Shown here: positions 39,604 to 48,589 of the stretch, in pieces
Layout: every line of letters begins with the position of its first letter
How positions within the stretch are numbered: the first letter of the stretch is position 1
DNA from: Opitutaceae bacterium EW11
Lineage (GTDB): Bacteria; Verrucomicrobiota; Verrucomicrobiia; Opitutales; Opitutaceae
DNA: 64,000 nucleotides
Direction: 5' to 3'
Assembly: GCA_003054665.1 (NCBI GenBank)
Contig: QAYY01000022.1
Location: 1 to 64,000 of the forward strand
Made by a program: the position numbers and the translations under genes
Notes under the pieces: generated by a model
What the model was told of the DNA's origin: nothing
What the model saw: only the letters and a program-made list of their open reading frames with translations
The model's database searches: none

Positions 39604-41592
39604 TCAGAGCCTGGCTGCGCAGCTGCGGTTCGGCCGGGAAGCGATGATCCGGGCGACCGCGCCGAGCAATTGGTCCGACGTGTACGGTTTGGGCAGAAGG
39701 GCGGCGATGTTCAGGCCGCGGAGTCGCTGCGCCGCTTGTTCATCCGATTGGCTTGCGACGGCAATCGACGGGAGGTTTGCGTTCATCCGCTGCATCGCCT
39801 GGACGAGCGTGTAACCGTCCATCACGGGCATCGAGAGTTCGGTCACGACCAGCGCGTACGCCTCCGGCTCCCGCGCAAGGTGAAGGAGTGCCTGCGCGCC
39901 GTCGGCCGCGAGCCTCACACGATAGCCATGGGATTCGAGCACGTAACCGGTGGCGGCGCGGATCGGTTGGTCATCCTCCACCACGAGTACGAGCTGGTCG
40001 CTGCCGCGCGCGGCCGGGCCTGAGTCGGCCGGCGGTTCCACGCACGTGCCGACGCGTGCGGGGATGAAAACGGAAAAGGTCGTGCCCCGGTTACCGTCGG
40101 AAGAGATTTCGACCCAGCCGTGGTATTCGGCGGCGGTGGAGCGAACGCTGGAAAGCCCCTCGTTCGCGCCGGCTGACCCGTTCGTCGCGGAGAACAACGG
40201 CTCGAAGATGCGATCGCGCAGCGCTTCCGGAATGGGATTCCCCGAATCTGCCACGGTGAACACGACGTAGCTCCCCGGACGCGCACCCCGATGGAGAAAG
40301 GGATGGGTGTGATCGAGCACGCGGTTTTCGGCCGCGAGGAGGAGGCTTCCGCCCTCCGGCATCGACTCCCGGGCGTGCAGGCAGAGCTTGAGCAAGGCTT
40401 GGTGGAGTTTCAGCGTGCCGGCCTTGGCACGCCAGACTCCGCCGTCCACCCGGCTCGTCACGGCGATGTCCTTGGAAACCGTCGTTCTGGCGAAGCGTTC
40501 CAGGTCATGCACGAGGAAGACGGGATCGGTTTCGGTTTCGTAGGAGTCGATTCCGTGGACGAAACTGAGAATCTGACGGATCAGTTCGCCGCCGTGCTGG
40601 GCGCTGGTTTTGACGGAGGAGAGCAGCTCGCGCACGGCCGGGTCCGTATCCATCTTCCCCATCACGCCGGCGGCGACGGTGAGCGGCGTGAGCAGGTTGG
40701 TCAGATCGCGAGCGATGCCGCCGGCCGTGGCGCCGATGCTTTCGAGGTACCGGGCGCGCAGAAGCTCGGCCTCGATCTGGCGTTTTCCACTGACGTCGGT
40801 TTCGACCGAAACAATGCCGGCGGGATGGCCGCGCTCGACCCGGACCAGTCTCCAGCGGGACCGCACGAGGATCCGGCTATGGTCTTTCGTGAGGTGGCCC
40901 ATCTCGCCCTCCCAGGAGCCGGAATCCAAGACGCAGGCGCGCGCTTCGGCGTACTCCGCGGGATCGGAGTGAATCAGGCTGAGCACGTTCTTTCCCACCG
41001 CCTCCGAGACCGTCCATCCATAGAGGCGCTCGGCGCCGCGGTTCCAGAAACGCACCTGTCCGTCGAGGGAACGCACAACGATGGCGTCGCTCGTTTCCTC
41101 GACGAGGCGCGCCTGCATCTGGAGGCGTTTCTCGTTCTCGACGCGGGACGACACGTCGCAGAGCCCGCCGATCATGCGGACCGCTTCGCCGGCCGCGTTG
41201 CGCACGAATCGAGCTCGCGCCCAGACATGGGCGTAGCTGCCATCGGGTCGGCGGACGCGATAGTGGTCTTCCCACGTCATCCGGGACGAGGCCACCGCGG
41301 TGCGGAGGCAGCTCACGACCGCCTCTCGATCGAGCGGGTGGATACGAAGCTCCCAGTCGCAGGTGTTCGGGGTGAGATCGGTCGGATCGCCGAGCAGGTT
41401 GATCGCTCCTTCGCTCCAGTGCGCGGCCCCGCGGACGAGATCGCAGTCCCAGATCACCGAGTTCGTCGCTTCGGCGGCGAGGCGGAAGCGATCTCTCTCT
41501 AGTTCTGTGGGCGCGGTTTCGGCCGGGGGCGGCACAGGCGTGCCGGCTTTGGCAGAAGGAAGCTTCGGAGGAGGTGTGGCAGAGTATTTCAT
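39604..41592 (-). CDS. PAS-PAS hybrid sensor kinase homologue lacking catalytic residues
   Basis: This 662-residue protein has two PAS domains (about 36-150 and 155-275), a histidine-kinase core (about 280-510) and a C-terminal receiver (about 535-655). The H-box reads [11 protein letters not shown] where active relatives have GGIAHDFNNLL, so the phosphoacceptor His is Arg295 (codon CGC). The N-box is [11 protein letters not shown] instead of LNLxxNARDAM. G1 is ADSGNPIP instead of DTGxGIP, and the GLGL motif is EGLSS. The receiver reads VVTELSMP, with Glu585 where the phosphorylated Asp should be. The frame is intact and overlaps cheB by ATGA, so it is probably expressed as a non-catalytic PAS signalling or scaffold protein. 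Cluster B has no counterpart. Confidence 0.88.
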   Translation of the reverse strand: MKYSATPPPKLPSAKAGTPVPPPAETAPTELERDRFRLAAEATNSVIWDCDLVRGAAHWSEGAINLLGDPTDLTPNTCDWELRIHPLDREAVVSCLRTAVASSRMTWEDHYRVRRPDGSYAHVWARARFVRNAAGEAVRMIGGLCDVSSRVENEKRLQMQARLVEETSDAIVVRSLDGQVRFWNRGAERLYGWTVSEAVGKNVLSLIHSDPAEYAEARACVLDSGSWEGEMGHLTKDHSRILVRSRWRLVRVERGHPAGIVSVETDVSGKRQIEAELLRARYLESIGATAGGIARDLTNLLTPLTVAAGVMGKMDTDPAVRELLSSVKTSAQHGGELIRQILSFVHGIDSYETETDPVFLVHDLERFARTTVSKDIAVTSRVDGGVWRAKAGTLKLHQALLKLCLHARESMPEGGSLLLAAENRVLDHTHPFLHRGARPGSYVVFTVADSGNPIPEALRDRIFEPLFSATNGSAGANEGLSSVRSTAAEYHGWVEISSDGNRGTTFSVFIPARVGTCVEPPADSGPAARGSDQLVLVVEDDQPIRAATGYVLESHGYRVRLAADGAQALLHLAREPEAYALVVTELSMPVMDGYTLVQAMQRMNANLPSIAVASQSDEQAAQRLRGLNIAALLPKPYTSDQLLGAVARIIASRPNRSCAARL

Positions 41593-42713
41593 GCCAAGGG
41601 GAACAGAGTGCGGCCGGCAACGGCGCCGGGCGCCACATCGCAGGCAGCGATCTGGGCTGCCATGTGCGAGAGCGGAAGCACCCGGCAAGCTCCTCCGAGT
41701 TTGATCGCTTCCGCCGGCATGCCGAAGACGACGCAGCTGGCCTCGTCCTGGGCAAACGTCGCTGCGCCGGCGTCGCGCATTTCGCGAAGGCCTTTGGCGC
41801 CGTCGTCGCCCATTCCGGTAAGAATGACGCCGAGCGCGTTCTGCCCGGCGTATCGGGCCACGGAGCGGAAGAGCACGTCCACGGAGGGCCGGTGCCGGTT
41901 CACGAACGGACCGTCGCGGACCTCGACGAAATACCGGGCGCCGCTTCGGCGAAGCATGAGGTGCTTGTTGCCGGGAGCGATGAGCGCCTGGCCTCGGAGC
42001 ACCGTATCGCCGTCGGCCGCCTCCTTGACTCCGACTCGGCAGAGGCCGTTCAGCCTCTCGGCGAAACGCGCGGTGAAAACCTCAGGCATGTGCTGCACGA
42101 TCACGATTCCCGGCGAATCCGCCGGGAGCGCCTCCAGGACGACGCGCAACGCCTCCGTTCCGCCCGTCGAGGCGCCGATGGCGACGATCTTCTCCGTCGT
42201 TTGGACCATCGCGCCGGAATTCGGCTTCGGCATCAGCGCATCGGCGTTCAGCTTGGGCGGAACGCGCGCCGGCTTCGGCGCCACATGGCCCCGCCGGCCG
42301 GCGAGCGCGGCCGATTTCACAGTATCGCAAATCCGGATGCACGATTCGTGGAAGAACTGGCGCGTCCCGAGTTTGGGTTTGGTGATGATGTCCACCGCGC
42401 CCTTGTCCAGTGCGGCAAGCGCGGTCTGCGATCCGGCGTCGGCCAGCGTGGAGCAGATCACGACGGGAATCGGATGCTGCGCCATGATCCGGTCGAGAAA
42501 CGTCAGACCGTCCATCCTGGGCATCTCCACGTCGAGCGTGATGACGTCCGGCACCTGCTCCGCGATGCGCTGCACGGCGACGAACGGGTCGGCCGCGGCG
42601 CCGATCACCTCGATTTCGGGATCGGTCGAGAGCACGGAGGTGAGCGCCTGCCGCACGGATGCGGAGTCGTCGACCACCAGGACGCGGATGCGTGGGTTTC
42701 GTTCCAAGTTCAT
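41589..42713 (-). CDS. cheB: CheB protein-glutamate methylesterase, cluster A
   Basis: This 374-residue enzyme removes methyl groups from receptor glutamates (and deamidates glutamines) when phosphorylated by CheA. The N-terminal receiver has DDSAS and the acceptor Asp in ITLDVEMP; a linker of about 50 residues follows. The esterase domain has the Ser in [11 protein letters not shown], the His in QHMP and the Asp in MGDDGAKG, so the triad is complete. The ATG overlaps the cheR stop by ATGA, and the 3' end overlaps the pseudo-kinase start by ATGA. It closely resembles the cluster B copy except for the linker and C-terminus. Confidence 0.95.
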   Translation of the reverse strand: MNLERNPRIRVLVVDDSASVRQALTSVLSTDPEIEVIGAAADPFVAVQRIAEQVPDVITLDVEMPRMDGLTFLDRIMAQHPIPVVICSTLADAGSQTALAALDKGAVDIITKPKLGTRQFFHESCIRICDTVKSAALAGRRGHVAPKPARVPPKLNADALMPKPNSGAMVQTTEKIVAIGASTGGTEALRVVLEALPADSPGIVIVQHMPEVFTARFAERLNGLCRVGVKEAADGDTVLRGQALIAPGNKHLMLRRSGARYFVEVRDGPFVNRHRPSVDVLFRSVARYAGQNALGVILTGMGDDGAKGLREMRDAGAATFAQDEASCVVFGMPAEAIKLGGACRVLPLSHMAAQIAACDVAPGAVAGRTLFPLA

Positions 42714-43570
42714 TTCATTCGATAGACGGCCGGAGCCACCATGCGCACAGGCACGTTGAGGCTGGCCAGGGACTCGGAGTGGCCGATGAAAAGAAAGCCA
42801 CCGGGCCGGAGGTGCTCGCAGAGCCGTGTGACCACTCGCTCCTGGGTCGCCTTGCTGAAGTAGATCATCACGTTCCGGAAGAAGATCGCGTCGAAGGTGT
42901 CCGAGATCCGGTACTCCGGCCCGACGAGGTTGAGGGTGGAAAATCGCACCCGGGAACGGAGCGCAGGAACGATGCGGTAAAGGTCGTCGGCCGGATTGCG
43001 GCTGCGCATCAGATAGCGCTTTCGCAACTCCTCCGGAATAGGCGCGATGAGCGGTCGCTCGTAGATCGCGTCCATCCCGGCCTCGAGCACGCGTTGGGAG
43101 ATGTCCGTCGCCAGGATCGAATAGTCGAAGTTGCCGCGGATCAGGCCGTGCTCCGAGAGCACCATTGCCAAGGTATACGCTTCCTCTCCCGTCGAGCAGC
43201 CGGCGGACCAGACACGGACGTTCCACGAGCGATCTGCCGCGGGATCCAGAGCCGGTAGGACGGTGGACGTCAGATAGGTGAAGTGCTGGGGCTCGCGGAA
43301 GAAGTCGGTCTTGTTGGTCGTCACCGCGTCGAAAAACGCGGAGCGTTCCTCTGCGCCGGCCGGAGAGGAGAGGAGTTGGTGGTAGGCCTCGAGGGAATCG
43401 AGCCCGAGAACTCGCAGCCTGCGCGCGAGCCGGCTCTGCAGCATGGGAACCTTCGCATCCGACATCTTGATACCGAGTTCCTGGGTGATGTACTCGGCGA
43501 GTGCGCGGAACCCGGGCGGAATGACCTCCCGGGCCGCGGCGGCTGAGGATGGCTGCGCGACGACGGACAT
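42710..43570 (-). CDS. cheR: CheR chemoreceptor methyltransferase, cluster A
   Basis: This 286-residue SAM-dependent enzyme methylates receptor glutamates. Its N-terminal helical domain ([18 protein letters not shown]) is followed by the Rossmann-like catalytic domain. That domain carries [29 protein letters not shown] (SAM motif), [12 protein letters not shown] and FFRNVMIYF. It should tether to the receptor at 44105, whose last residues DFQQY fit the aromatic pentapeptide pattern x-[FYWH]-x-x-[FYWH]. It is separated from cheW by 9 bases. Confidence 0.95.
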   Translation of the reverse strand: MSVVAQPSSAAAAREVIPPGFRALAEYITQELGIKMSDAKVPMLQSRLARRLRVLGLDSLEAYHQLLSSPAGAEERSAFFDAVTTNKTDFFREPQHFTYLTSTVLPALDPAADRSWNVRVWSAGCSTGEEAYTLAMVLSEHGLIRGNFDYSILATDISQRVLEAGMDAIYERPLIAPIPEELRKRYLMRSRNPADDLYRIVPALRSRVRFSTLNLVGPEYRISDTFDAIFFRNVMIYFSKATQERVVTRLCEHLRPGGFLFIGHSESLASLNVPVRMVAPAVYRMK

Positions 43571-43579
43571 GGCGAACCG

Positions 43580-44080
43580 TCAGGCGGCGGCGGGTTTGGC
43601 CGCGGCGGCGCTATCCTGGACGAGGAGAACGTCGTCGGAGGAGAAGACGGCGTTGATATCGAGGAGGATGATGAACTGGTCGCCGCGTTTGCCCATGCCC
43701 TGGATGAACTCGCTGCGCCAGCGCATGGCGAGGGTGGGAGGCGGATTGATCTGGCTGGGTTCGAGTTCGATGACCTCGTGGACGGAGTCGGCGAGACCGC
43801 CGAGGACGCAGAGTTCGGAGCCGAGCATCAGTTCGAGGACGACGATGCGGGTGTTGACGGTGTCGGCGACGGGAGGGAGGCCGAACTTTTGTCGAAGGTC
43901 GACGACGGGGATGGCGTTGCCGCGGACGTTGACGACACCGCGCATGTAGGCCGGGGCGGTGGGCACCTTGGTGACGTGGGAGAGGTCGAGGACCTCGCGG
44001 ACCTGCGAGACGTTGATCGCGAAGAGCTCCGCCCCGAGGCGGAAGGTCAGGTACTGACCGGGTTCAGTGATGGCATTCAT
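43580..44080 (-). CDS. cheW: CheW coupling protein, cluster A
   Basis: This 166-residue protein is an SH3-like adaptor that links receptors to CheA. It shows the family core [22 protein letters not shown] and [21 protein letters not shown]. It differs from the cluster B copy at only about four residues, and the DNA of the two genes is almost identical at synonymous sites as well. The encoded proteins end in an Ala-rich tail. The gene lies between the receptor and cheR genes. Confidence 0.96.
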   Translation of the reverse strand: MNAITEPGQYLTFRLGAELFAINVSQVREVLDLSHVTKVPTAPAYMRGVVNVRGNAIPVVDLRQKFGLPPVADTVNTRIVVLELMLGSELCVLGGLADSVHEVIELEPSQINPPPTLAMRWRSEFIQGMGKRGDQFIILLDINAVFSSDDVLLVQDSAAAAKPAAA

Positions 44081-44104
44081 CGGCTGATACGTGTCGTGCG
44101 CGAC

Positions 44105-45826
44105 TCAATACTGCTGGAAATCGCGGTCCTTGGAATCGGGGCCTGCGCCGTTTTCGAGGGCGATCGCGACGCCGTTTTTCCCGAGCCGGTTGTGGCCGTT
44201 GTTCTGATGATCGGCGACGGGGGCCTGAACCGGGGCCGCCTTGCGGGCGACTGCGGCAGGAGCGACGTGGCTGACCACGGTTTTGCCGGACTTGGCGGTC
44301 TTGGCGGCCGCTCCACCGGCCTGCGGGCGATCGCTGAGGCGGAAGAAGGCGATGGTCTGCTGGAGCTGCTCGGCCTGGCTGGAGAGTTCCTCGGCGGTGG
44401 AGGCCATCTCTTCGGAGGCGCTGGAGTTCTGCTGAATAACTTGGTCGAGCTGCTGGATCGCCTTGTTCACCTGCGCGGCGCCGGTGGTCTGCTCGGCGCT
44501 CGAGGCGGCGATTTCCTGGACCAACTCGGCGGTCTTGCGGATGTCGGGCACCAGTTTGGTGAGCATTTCGCCGGCCTGTTCCGCGACCTTCACGCCATCG
44601 ACGGTGAGTTTGCTGATTTCGGCGGCGGCCGTCTGGCTGCGTTCGGCGAGCTTGCGAACCTCGCTGGCGACGACGGCGAAACCCTTTCCGTGTTCGCCGG
44701 CCCGGGCGGCTTCGACCGCGGCGTTGAGGGCGAGGAGGTCGGTCTTGCGGGCGATCTCTTCGATGATGGAAATCTTCTCCGCGATCTCGCGTATTGCGGC
44801 GACGGTCTGTGCGACCGACGAACCGGAGGACTTGGCGTCTTCGGCGGCCTTCGAGGCGATCTTGTCGGTCTGTTTGGCGTTGTCCGCGTTCTGCTGGATG
44901 CTGGCGGCCATCTCCTCCATCGAGGAAGTGCTTTCCTCGGCGGCGGCGGCCTGCTCGGTCGAACCCTGCGAGAGTTGCTGGGCGGTGGCGCTCATTTCTT
45001 CGCTGCCGGAGGCGACGTTGGCGGTGGCCGTGGTGACTTCGCCGATGACGCCGCGAAGGTTCTCGATCATCTTGTTCATCGCGGCGCAGATCTGGCCGAC
45101 CTCGTCCTTCGTGTTTACGGCGATGTTGGCCGTGAGGTCCCCATCGGCGACCCGGTCGACGGCCGAAACAGCGAGGGCGATCGGGCGGGTGATGCTCCGC
45201 GTAATGAGAATCGCGATACCAATCGCCAGCAGGGCCCCAAAAATGAGTCCGACGAGCACGCCGGACTTCGCCGTGCCCACGGCGTCGGAGATGTTGGTGC
45301 CTGCTTGATCTGCCGCCTTTTTGTTGAACTCCACGATTTCAGCGAGCGCCCTCATGTAGGCGTTGTAGGCCGGATCAGTCTCGGTGTTGAACGCCTCCAT
45401 GGCTTTGTCCTTCTGCCCCTGCCGGCTGAATTGGACGACGCGTTCGAAGGTGTTCTTGTAGTTGGCTCGGGCGGCGAGGACGGCGTTGAACAGTTCGCGG
45501 TCGCGTGCGGCCACGATTGTCGCTTCGTATTCCTTCAGCACCTTGCCGTTTCGCTCGCCGTTCTGAACGTTCTCTTCCTCGACCTTCTGCATCGTTTCGG
45601 CGTCCCTCGCGATGATGTGATGGAGGAGGATGATGGTGTTCTCGCGCGCATTGGCCTCGATCCGACCAAGGAGGTAGAGCCCGGGGACCGAGTCGTTTAC
45701 GATCTTCTTGCTGTCGCCGTCGATGACGTTGAGGCGCAGCGCGGCGAAGGCGCTCAGCCCGATGGTGATGAGGATCAGGGCGGCAAAGCCGATCGTGATC
45801 CGAGTTCCGATTTTGAGGTTTTTCAT
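44105..45826 (-). CDS. Membrane chemoreceptor (MCP), cluster A
   Basis: This 573-residue receptor has a first membrane helix at about 11-30, a periplasmic four-helix-bundle-type sensor at about 31-187 and a second helix at 188-209. A HAMP domain (about 210-262) and the signalling domain follow, with the hairpin [19 protein letters not shown]. The last residues, DFQQY, match the CheR/CheB tethering pentapeptide. The ATG at 45826 is chosen because the start [19 protein letters not shown] is identical to the paralogue at 54313. The signalling halves of the two are nearly identical whereas the sensor bundles differ, so they should respond to different ligands. Confidence 0.95.
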   Translation of the reverse strand: MKNLKIGTRITIGFAALILITIGLSAFAALRLNVIDGDSKKIVNDSVPGLYLLGRIEANARENTIILLHHIIARDAETMQKVEEENVQNGERNGKVLKEYEATIVAARDRELFNAVLAARANYKNTFERVVQFSRQGQKDKAMEAFNTETDPAYNAYMRALAEIVEFNKKAADQAGTNISDAVGTAKSGVLVGLIFGALLAIGIAILITRSITRPIALAVSAVDRVADGDLTANIAVNTKDEVGQICAAMNKMIENLRGVIGEVTTATANVASGSEEMSATAQQLSQGSTEQAAAAEESTSSMEEMAASIQQNADNAKQTDKIASKAAEDAKSSGSSVAQTVAAIREIAEKISIIEEIARKTDLLALNAAVEAARAGEHGKGFAVVASEVRKLAERSQTAAAEISKLTVDGVKVAEQAGEMLTKLVPDIRKTAELVQEIAASSAEQTTGAAQVNKAIQQLDQVIQQNSSASEEMASTAEELSSQAEQLQQTIAFFRLSDRPQAGGAAAKTAKSGKTVVSHVAPAAVARKAAPVQAPVADHQNNGHNRLGKNGVAIALENGAGPDSKDRDFQQY

Positions 45827-45849
45827 AGTTAGGGGTAGCGTTGGGCCGC

Positions 45850-47880
45850 TTAGGCTGCGGCGTGGGTTAAGGGGGAGGAGTTCAGGGTCGGACGTTCCAG
45901 TTCGATCGCGGCGGTCTGCGCCCGAAGGAGACCGGCGACGTCGAGGATCAGCGCCACGCGGCCGTCGCCCATGATCGTGGCGCCCGAGGCCACTTCGATG
46001 TCCCGGTAGAAGCGCCCGAGGGACTGGATGACGGTCTGGTGTTTCCCGATCACGCGGTCTACCGAAAGGCCGACTCGCTGGCCGTTGTGCGCGACGATCA
46101 CGACTTTCTCCAGGCGTGGGCGGCCGCCCGGGATTTCGAAGAGGTCGCGGAGGCAGATGTACGGGACAAGTTCCCCACGGACGGCGACGGTGTTTTGCGC
46201 GCAAATGCGTCCGTCGCGCTCGGAGGCGATCTCCACGTTCTCCAGCACGGCGGACAGCGGGACGACAAACTGGTCGGAGTTCACTTCGACCAGAAGCCCC
46301 TCGATGATCGCCAGCGTGAGCGGCAGGGTGAGGCGGATGGTCGTGCCGCGACCGCCCGCACTGGAAATCTCGATGGAGCCGCGGAGGGCCTCGAGCTGAC
46401 GTTTCACCACGTCCATGCCGACCCCGCGACCCGACACGCTTGTCACCTCCTTGGCGGTGGAGAAGCCGGGCAGGAAGATGAGGTCGAAGGTGTCTTTCTC
46501 CGAAAGAGTGGTGTTCGGCTCGATGAGTTTTTTCTCGATCGCTTTCTGGCGGACTGCCTGGACATCGATGCCGCGTCCGTCGTCGGCGATCTCGATCACG
46601 ACGTGCGAGCCCTGGTGCGAGGCGGAGAGCCGAACCGTGCCGGTGGCGCTCTTACCCGCTTCCCGGCGCGCATCCGGTGTTTCGATACCGTGGTCGACGC
46701 TGTTGCGGATAAGGTGGACGAGCGGATCTCCGAGTTGATCCAGCACCGTCTTGTCCAGTTCCGTTTCGCCGCCCTCGGTGACGAGGTCGACCTTCTTGTG
46801 GAGCTCGTGGGAAAGATCGTGAACGAGGCGTTTGAAACGTCCGAACGTGGAGCCGATCGGCGTCATGCGAATGCCGAGAACGCTGTCTCGCATCTCCGCC
46901 ACGAGCCGTTCGAGTGCCTCCACTGGCCCGACCAGGTCGGCGGAGTCGATTTTCGCCGAAACCTGGGCGAGGCGGGATTGGTTGATGACGAGCTCGCCCA
47001 CGAGGTTCACCAGACGGTCGAGCTTCTCCGAAGACACGCGCACGATGCCGGTGTTGGCACCGTGCGCGTGCATTTCGGACGGGCGCGCGCTGCCGGCGAC
47101 GACGGGAGCGTCAACCGTCTTCGCCTGAACGGGCGCCGCGTCTGGCGCGCTTTGTGGAGCGACGGGCTGGATCGTGATCACGCTTTCGTCTTCCACAAAA
47201 ATGAATACGTCCCGGATTCGGTTGAGCTCCTGGGCGGTGCTCAGCTCCAGATCCCAAGCGACGTAGCAGCGCTCCGGATCGAGGACGGAAAGGACAGGCA
47301 CGGCCTGGGTGTCGACCGAGACCGAAAGACTTCCAAGCGAGCGCAGCTCGGTGAGAAGAGTGGCGGGGTCGAGACCGGTGGCGGCTATCCCGGGCCCGGG
47401 TTGAAACCGGATGCGGTAGTGTGTCTCCGAGGCGCCGCAGGACCTTGCGGACATCTGCGGCGCGGGAGCGGAATTCTTCGCGACAGTTGAAGCGGAAGAG
47501 TCGGGCAGGAATACCCTCAGCTGATTCTCCAGGTCGTGCGATTTCGCCTCGTGAAGCGGGTCGGCTGCGCCGCGGAACGCGAGCAGGGCCTTGATATGGT
47601 CGCGAGCGGCGAGGACGAGGGCGATCAACGGCGGGGTAACCGTTACGCGTCCGCCACGGACGTGATCGAGCACGGTCTCGACGTGGTGTGAAAACCCGGA
47701 TACGGCCGAAAAGCCGAACATCGCACCCGAGCCCTTGATGGTATGGAAAGCCCGGAAAAGGCGGTGGATGGCCTCGACGTCGTCGGGACGATTTTCCACC
47801 TCGAGGAGTGTGTCCTCGACCTGGTTCAGCAGGTCGTCGGCCTCGACGAGAAACGTTTCTGCTGGATCCGGCGTGTTCAT
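45850..47880 (-). CDS. cheA: CheA histidine kinase, cluster A
   Basis: This 676-residue chemotaxis kinase has an HPt domain with His46 in FHTIKGSG and a CheY/CheB-binding-like middle region (about 170-290). A dimerisation helix pair, an ATPase domain with intact [19 protein letters not shown] and [10 protein letters not shown] motifs, and a C-terminal CheW-like domain ([15 protein letters not shown] onward) follow. It should phosphorylate CheY, CheB and perhaps the separate regulator at 50777. The ATG at 47880 overlaps the cheY stop by ATGA. The open frame upstream of it overlaps cheY and is not used. Confidence 0.95.
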   Translation of the reverse strand: MNTPDPAETFLVEADDLLNQVEDTLLEVENRPDDVEAIHRLFRAFHTIKGSGAMFGFSAVSGFSHHVETVLDHVRGGRVTVTPPLIALVLAARDHIKALLAFRGAADPLHEAKSHDLENQLRVFLPDSSASTVAKNSAPAPQMSARSCGASETHYRIRFQPGPGIAATGLDPATLLTELRSLGSLSVSVDTQAVPVLSVLDPERCYVAWDLELSTAQELNRIRDVFIFVEDESVITIQPVAPQSAPDAAPVQAKTVDAPVVAGSARPSEMHAHGANTGIVRVSSEKLDRLVNLVGELVINQSRLAQVSAKIDSADLVGPVEALERLVAEMRDSVLGIRMTPIGSTFGRFKRLVHDLSHELHKKVDLVTEGGETELDKTVLDQLGDPLVHLIRNSVDHGIETPDARREAGKSATGTVRLSASHQGSHVVIEIADDGRGIDVQAVRQKAIEKKLIEPNTTLSEKDTFDLIFLPGFSTAKEVTSVSGRGVGMDVVKRQLEALRGSIEISSAGGRGTTIRLTLPLTLAIIEGLLVEVNSDQFVVPLSAVLENVEIASERDGRICAQNTVAVRGELVPYICLRDLFEIPGGRPRLEKVVIVAHNGQRVGLSVDRVIGKHQTVIQSLGRFYRDIEVASGATIMGDGRVALILDVAGLLRAQTAAIELERPTLNSSPLTHAAA

Positions 47881-48266
47881 GCCTGTGCGGGAACGGCGAT
47901 GCGGCCGAGGACCTTGTTCACCACGGCGACGAGCTGCTCCGGCGTGAAAGGCTTTACGATCCACCCCGTGGCACCGGCGGCGCGGCCTTCCTGCTTTTTC
48001 GCGGGCTCCGATTCGGTCGTCAGCATGAGGATGGGCAGGAATCGGCAGCGCGGGTCGGCCCGGACGCTGCGGATCAGCGTGATGCCGTCCATCACCGGCA
48101 TGTTGAGATCGGTGACGATCAGCTGGATGTCGTGGCGCTTGAGGGTCTCCAGCGCGGCGCTGCCGTCGGGGGCCTCGATCACTTCGCAACCAGCTCGACG
48201 GAGCGTGAGTCCGACCATCTGGCGGATGCTCGGCGAGTCATCGACGGTGAGAACGGTGGGATTCAT
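47877..48266 (-). CDS. cheY: CheY-like response regulator, cluster A
   Basis: This 129-residue single-domain receiver has the acidic pair DD near residue 9, the acceptor Asp in IVTDLNMPVMDG, the Thr in LMLTTESEP and the Lys in IVKPF. It is the probable phosphorylated output signal to the flagellar motor. It sits between the STAS gene (TGATG overlap) and cheA (ATGA overlap). Confidence 0.94.
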   Translation of the reverse strand: MNPTVLTVDDSPSIRQMVGLTLRRAGCEVIEAPDGSAALETLKRHDIQLIVTDLNMPVMDGITLIRSVRADPRCRFLPILMLTTESEPAKKQEGRAAGATGWIVKPFTPEQLVAVVNKVLGRIAVPAQA

Positions 48267-48586
48267 CAGGAGTGGCTCGCTTCGATTCCCACCTGCTCCG
48301 GCGGGAAACCGGCGGTGGCGCAGGCGGCGAGAATCGCCGGCGAGGGGTGGAGGATGCGGAAGCGTTTTCCGCACTGCAGGGCAGCGCGAAAAGCCGAGTG
48401 CAGCAGTTGAACGCCAATCGTGTCGCAAGCCTGCACGCTGCGGAGATCGAGCGACGGCTGAGGGCTCGTCTCGACGAGCGTGATCAAAACGTTTCTCCAA
48501 GAGGCAGCCGTCGCGATGGTGAGGATGGGATGCTCGTCGGTGGTGCGGCCGAGTCCGGGAGTGGGCGTCTCATGTGGGGAGTTCAT
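48266..48586 (-). CDS. STAS-domain protein, cluster A
   Basis: This 106-residue protein is a lone STAS domain (anti-sigma-factor-antagonist fold). The conserved loop reads LDLRSVQACDTIGVQLL, with Thr in the position that is Ser in SpoIIAA-type proteins and could be phosphorylated. Proteins of this kind occur in several chemotaxis clusters, where their partner is unclear. It follows the receptor-like gene by 3 bases and overlaps cheY. Confidence 0.85.
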   Translation of the reverse strand: MNSPHETPTPGLGRTTDEHPILTIATAASWRNVLITLVETSPQPSLDLRSVQACDTIGVQLLHSAFRAALQCGKRFRILHPSPAILAACATAGFPPEQVGIEASHS

Positions 48587-48589
48587 GGC

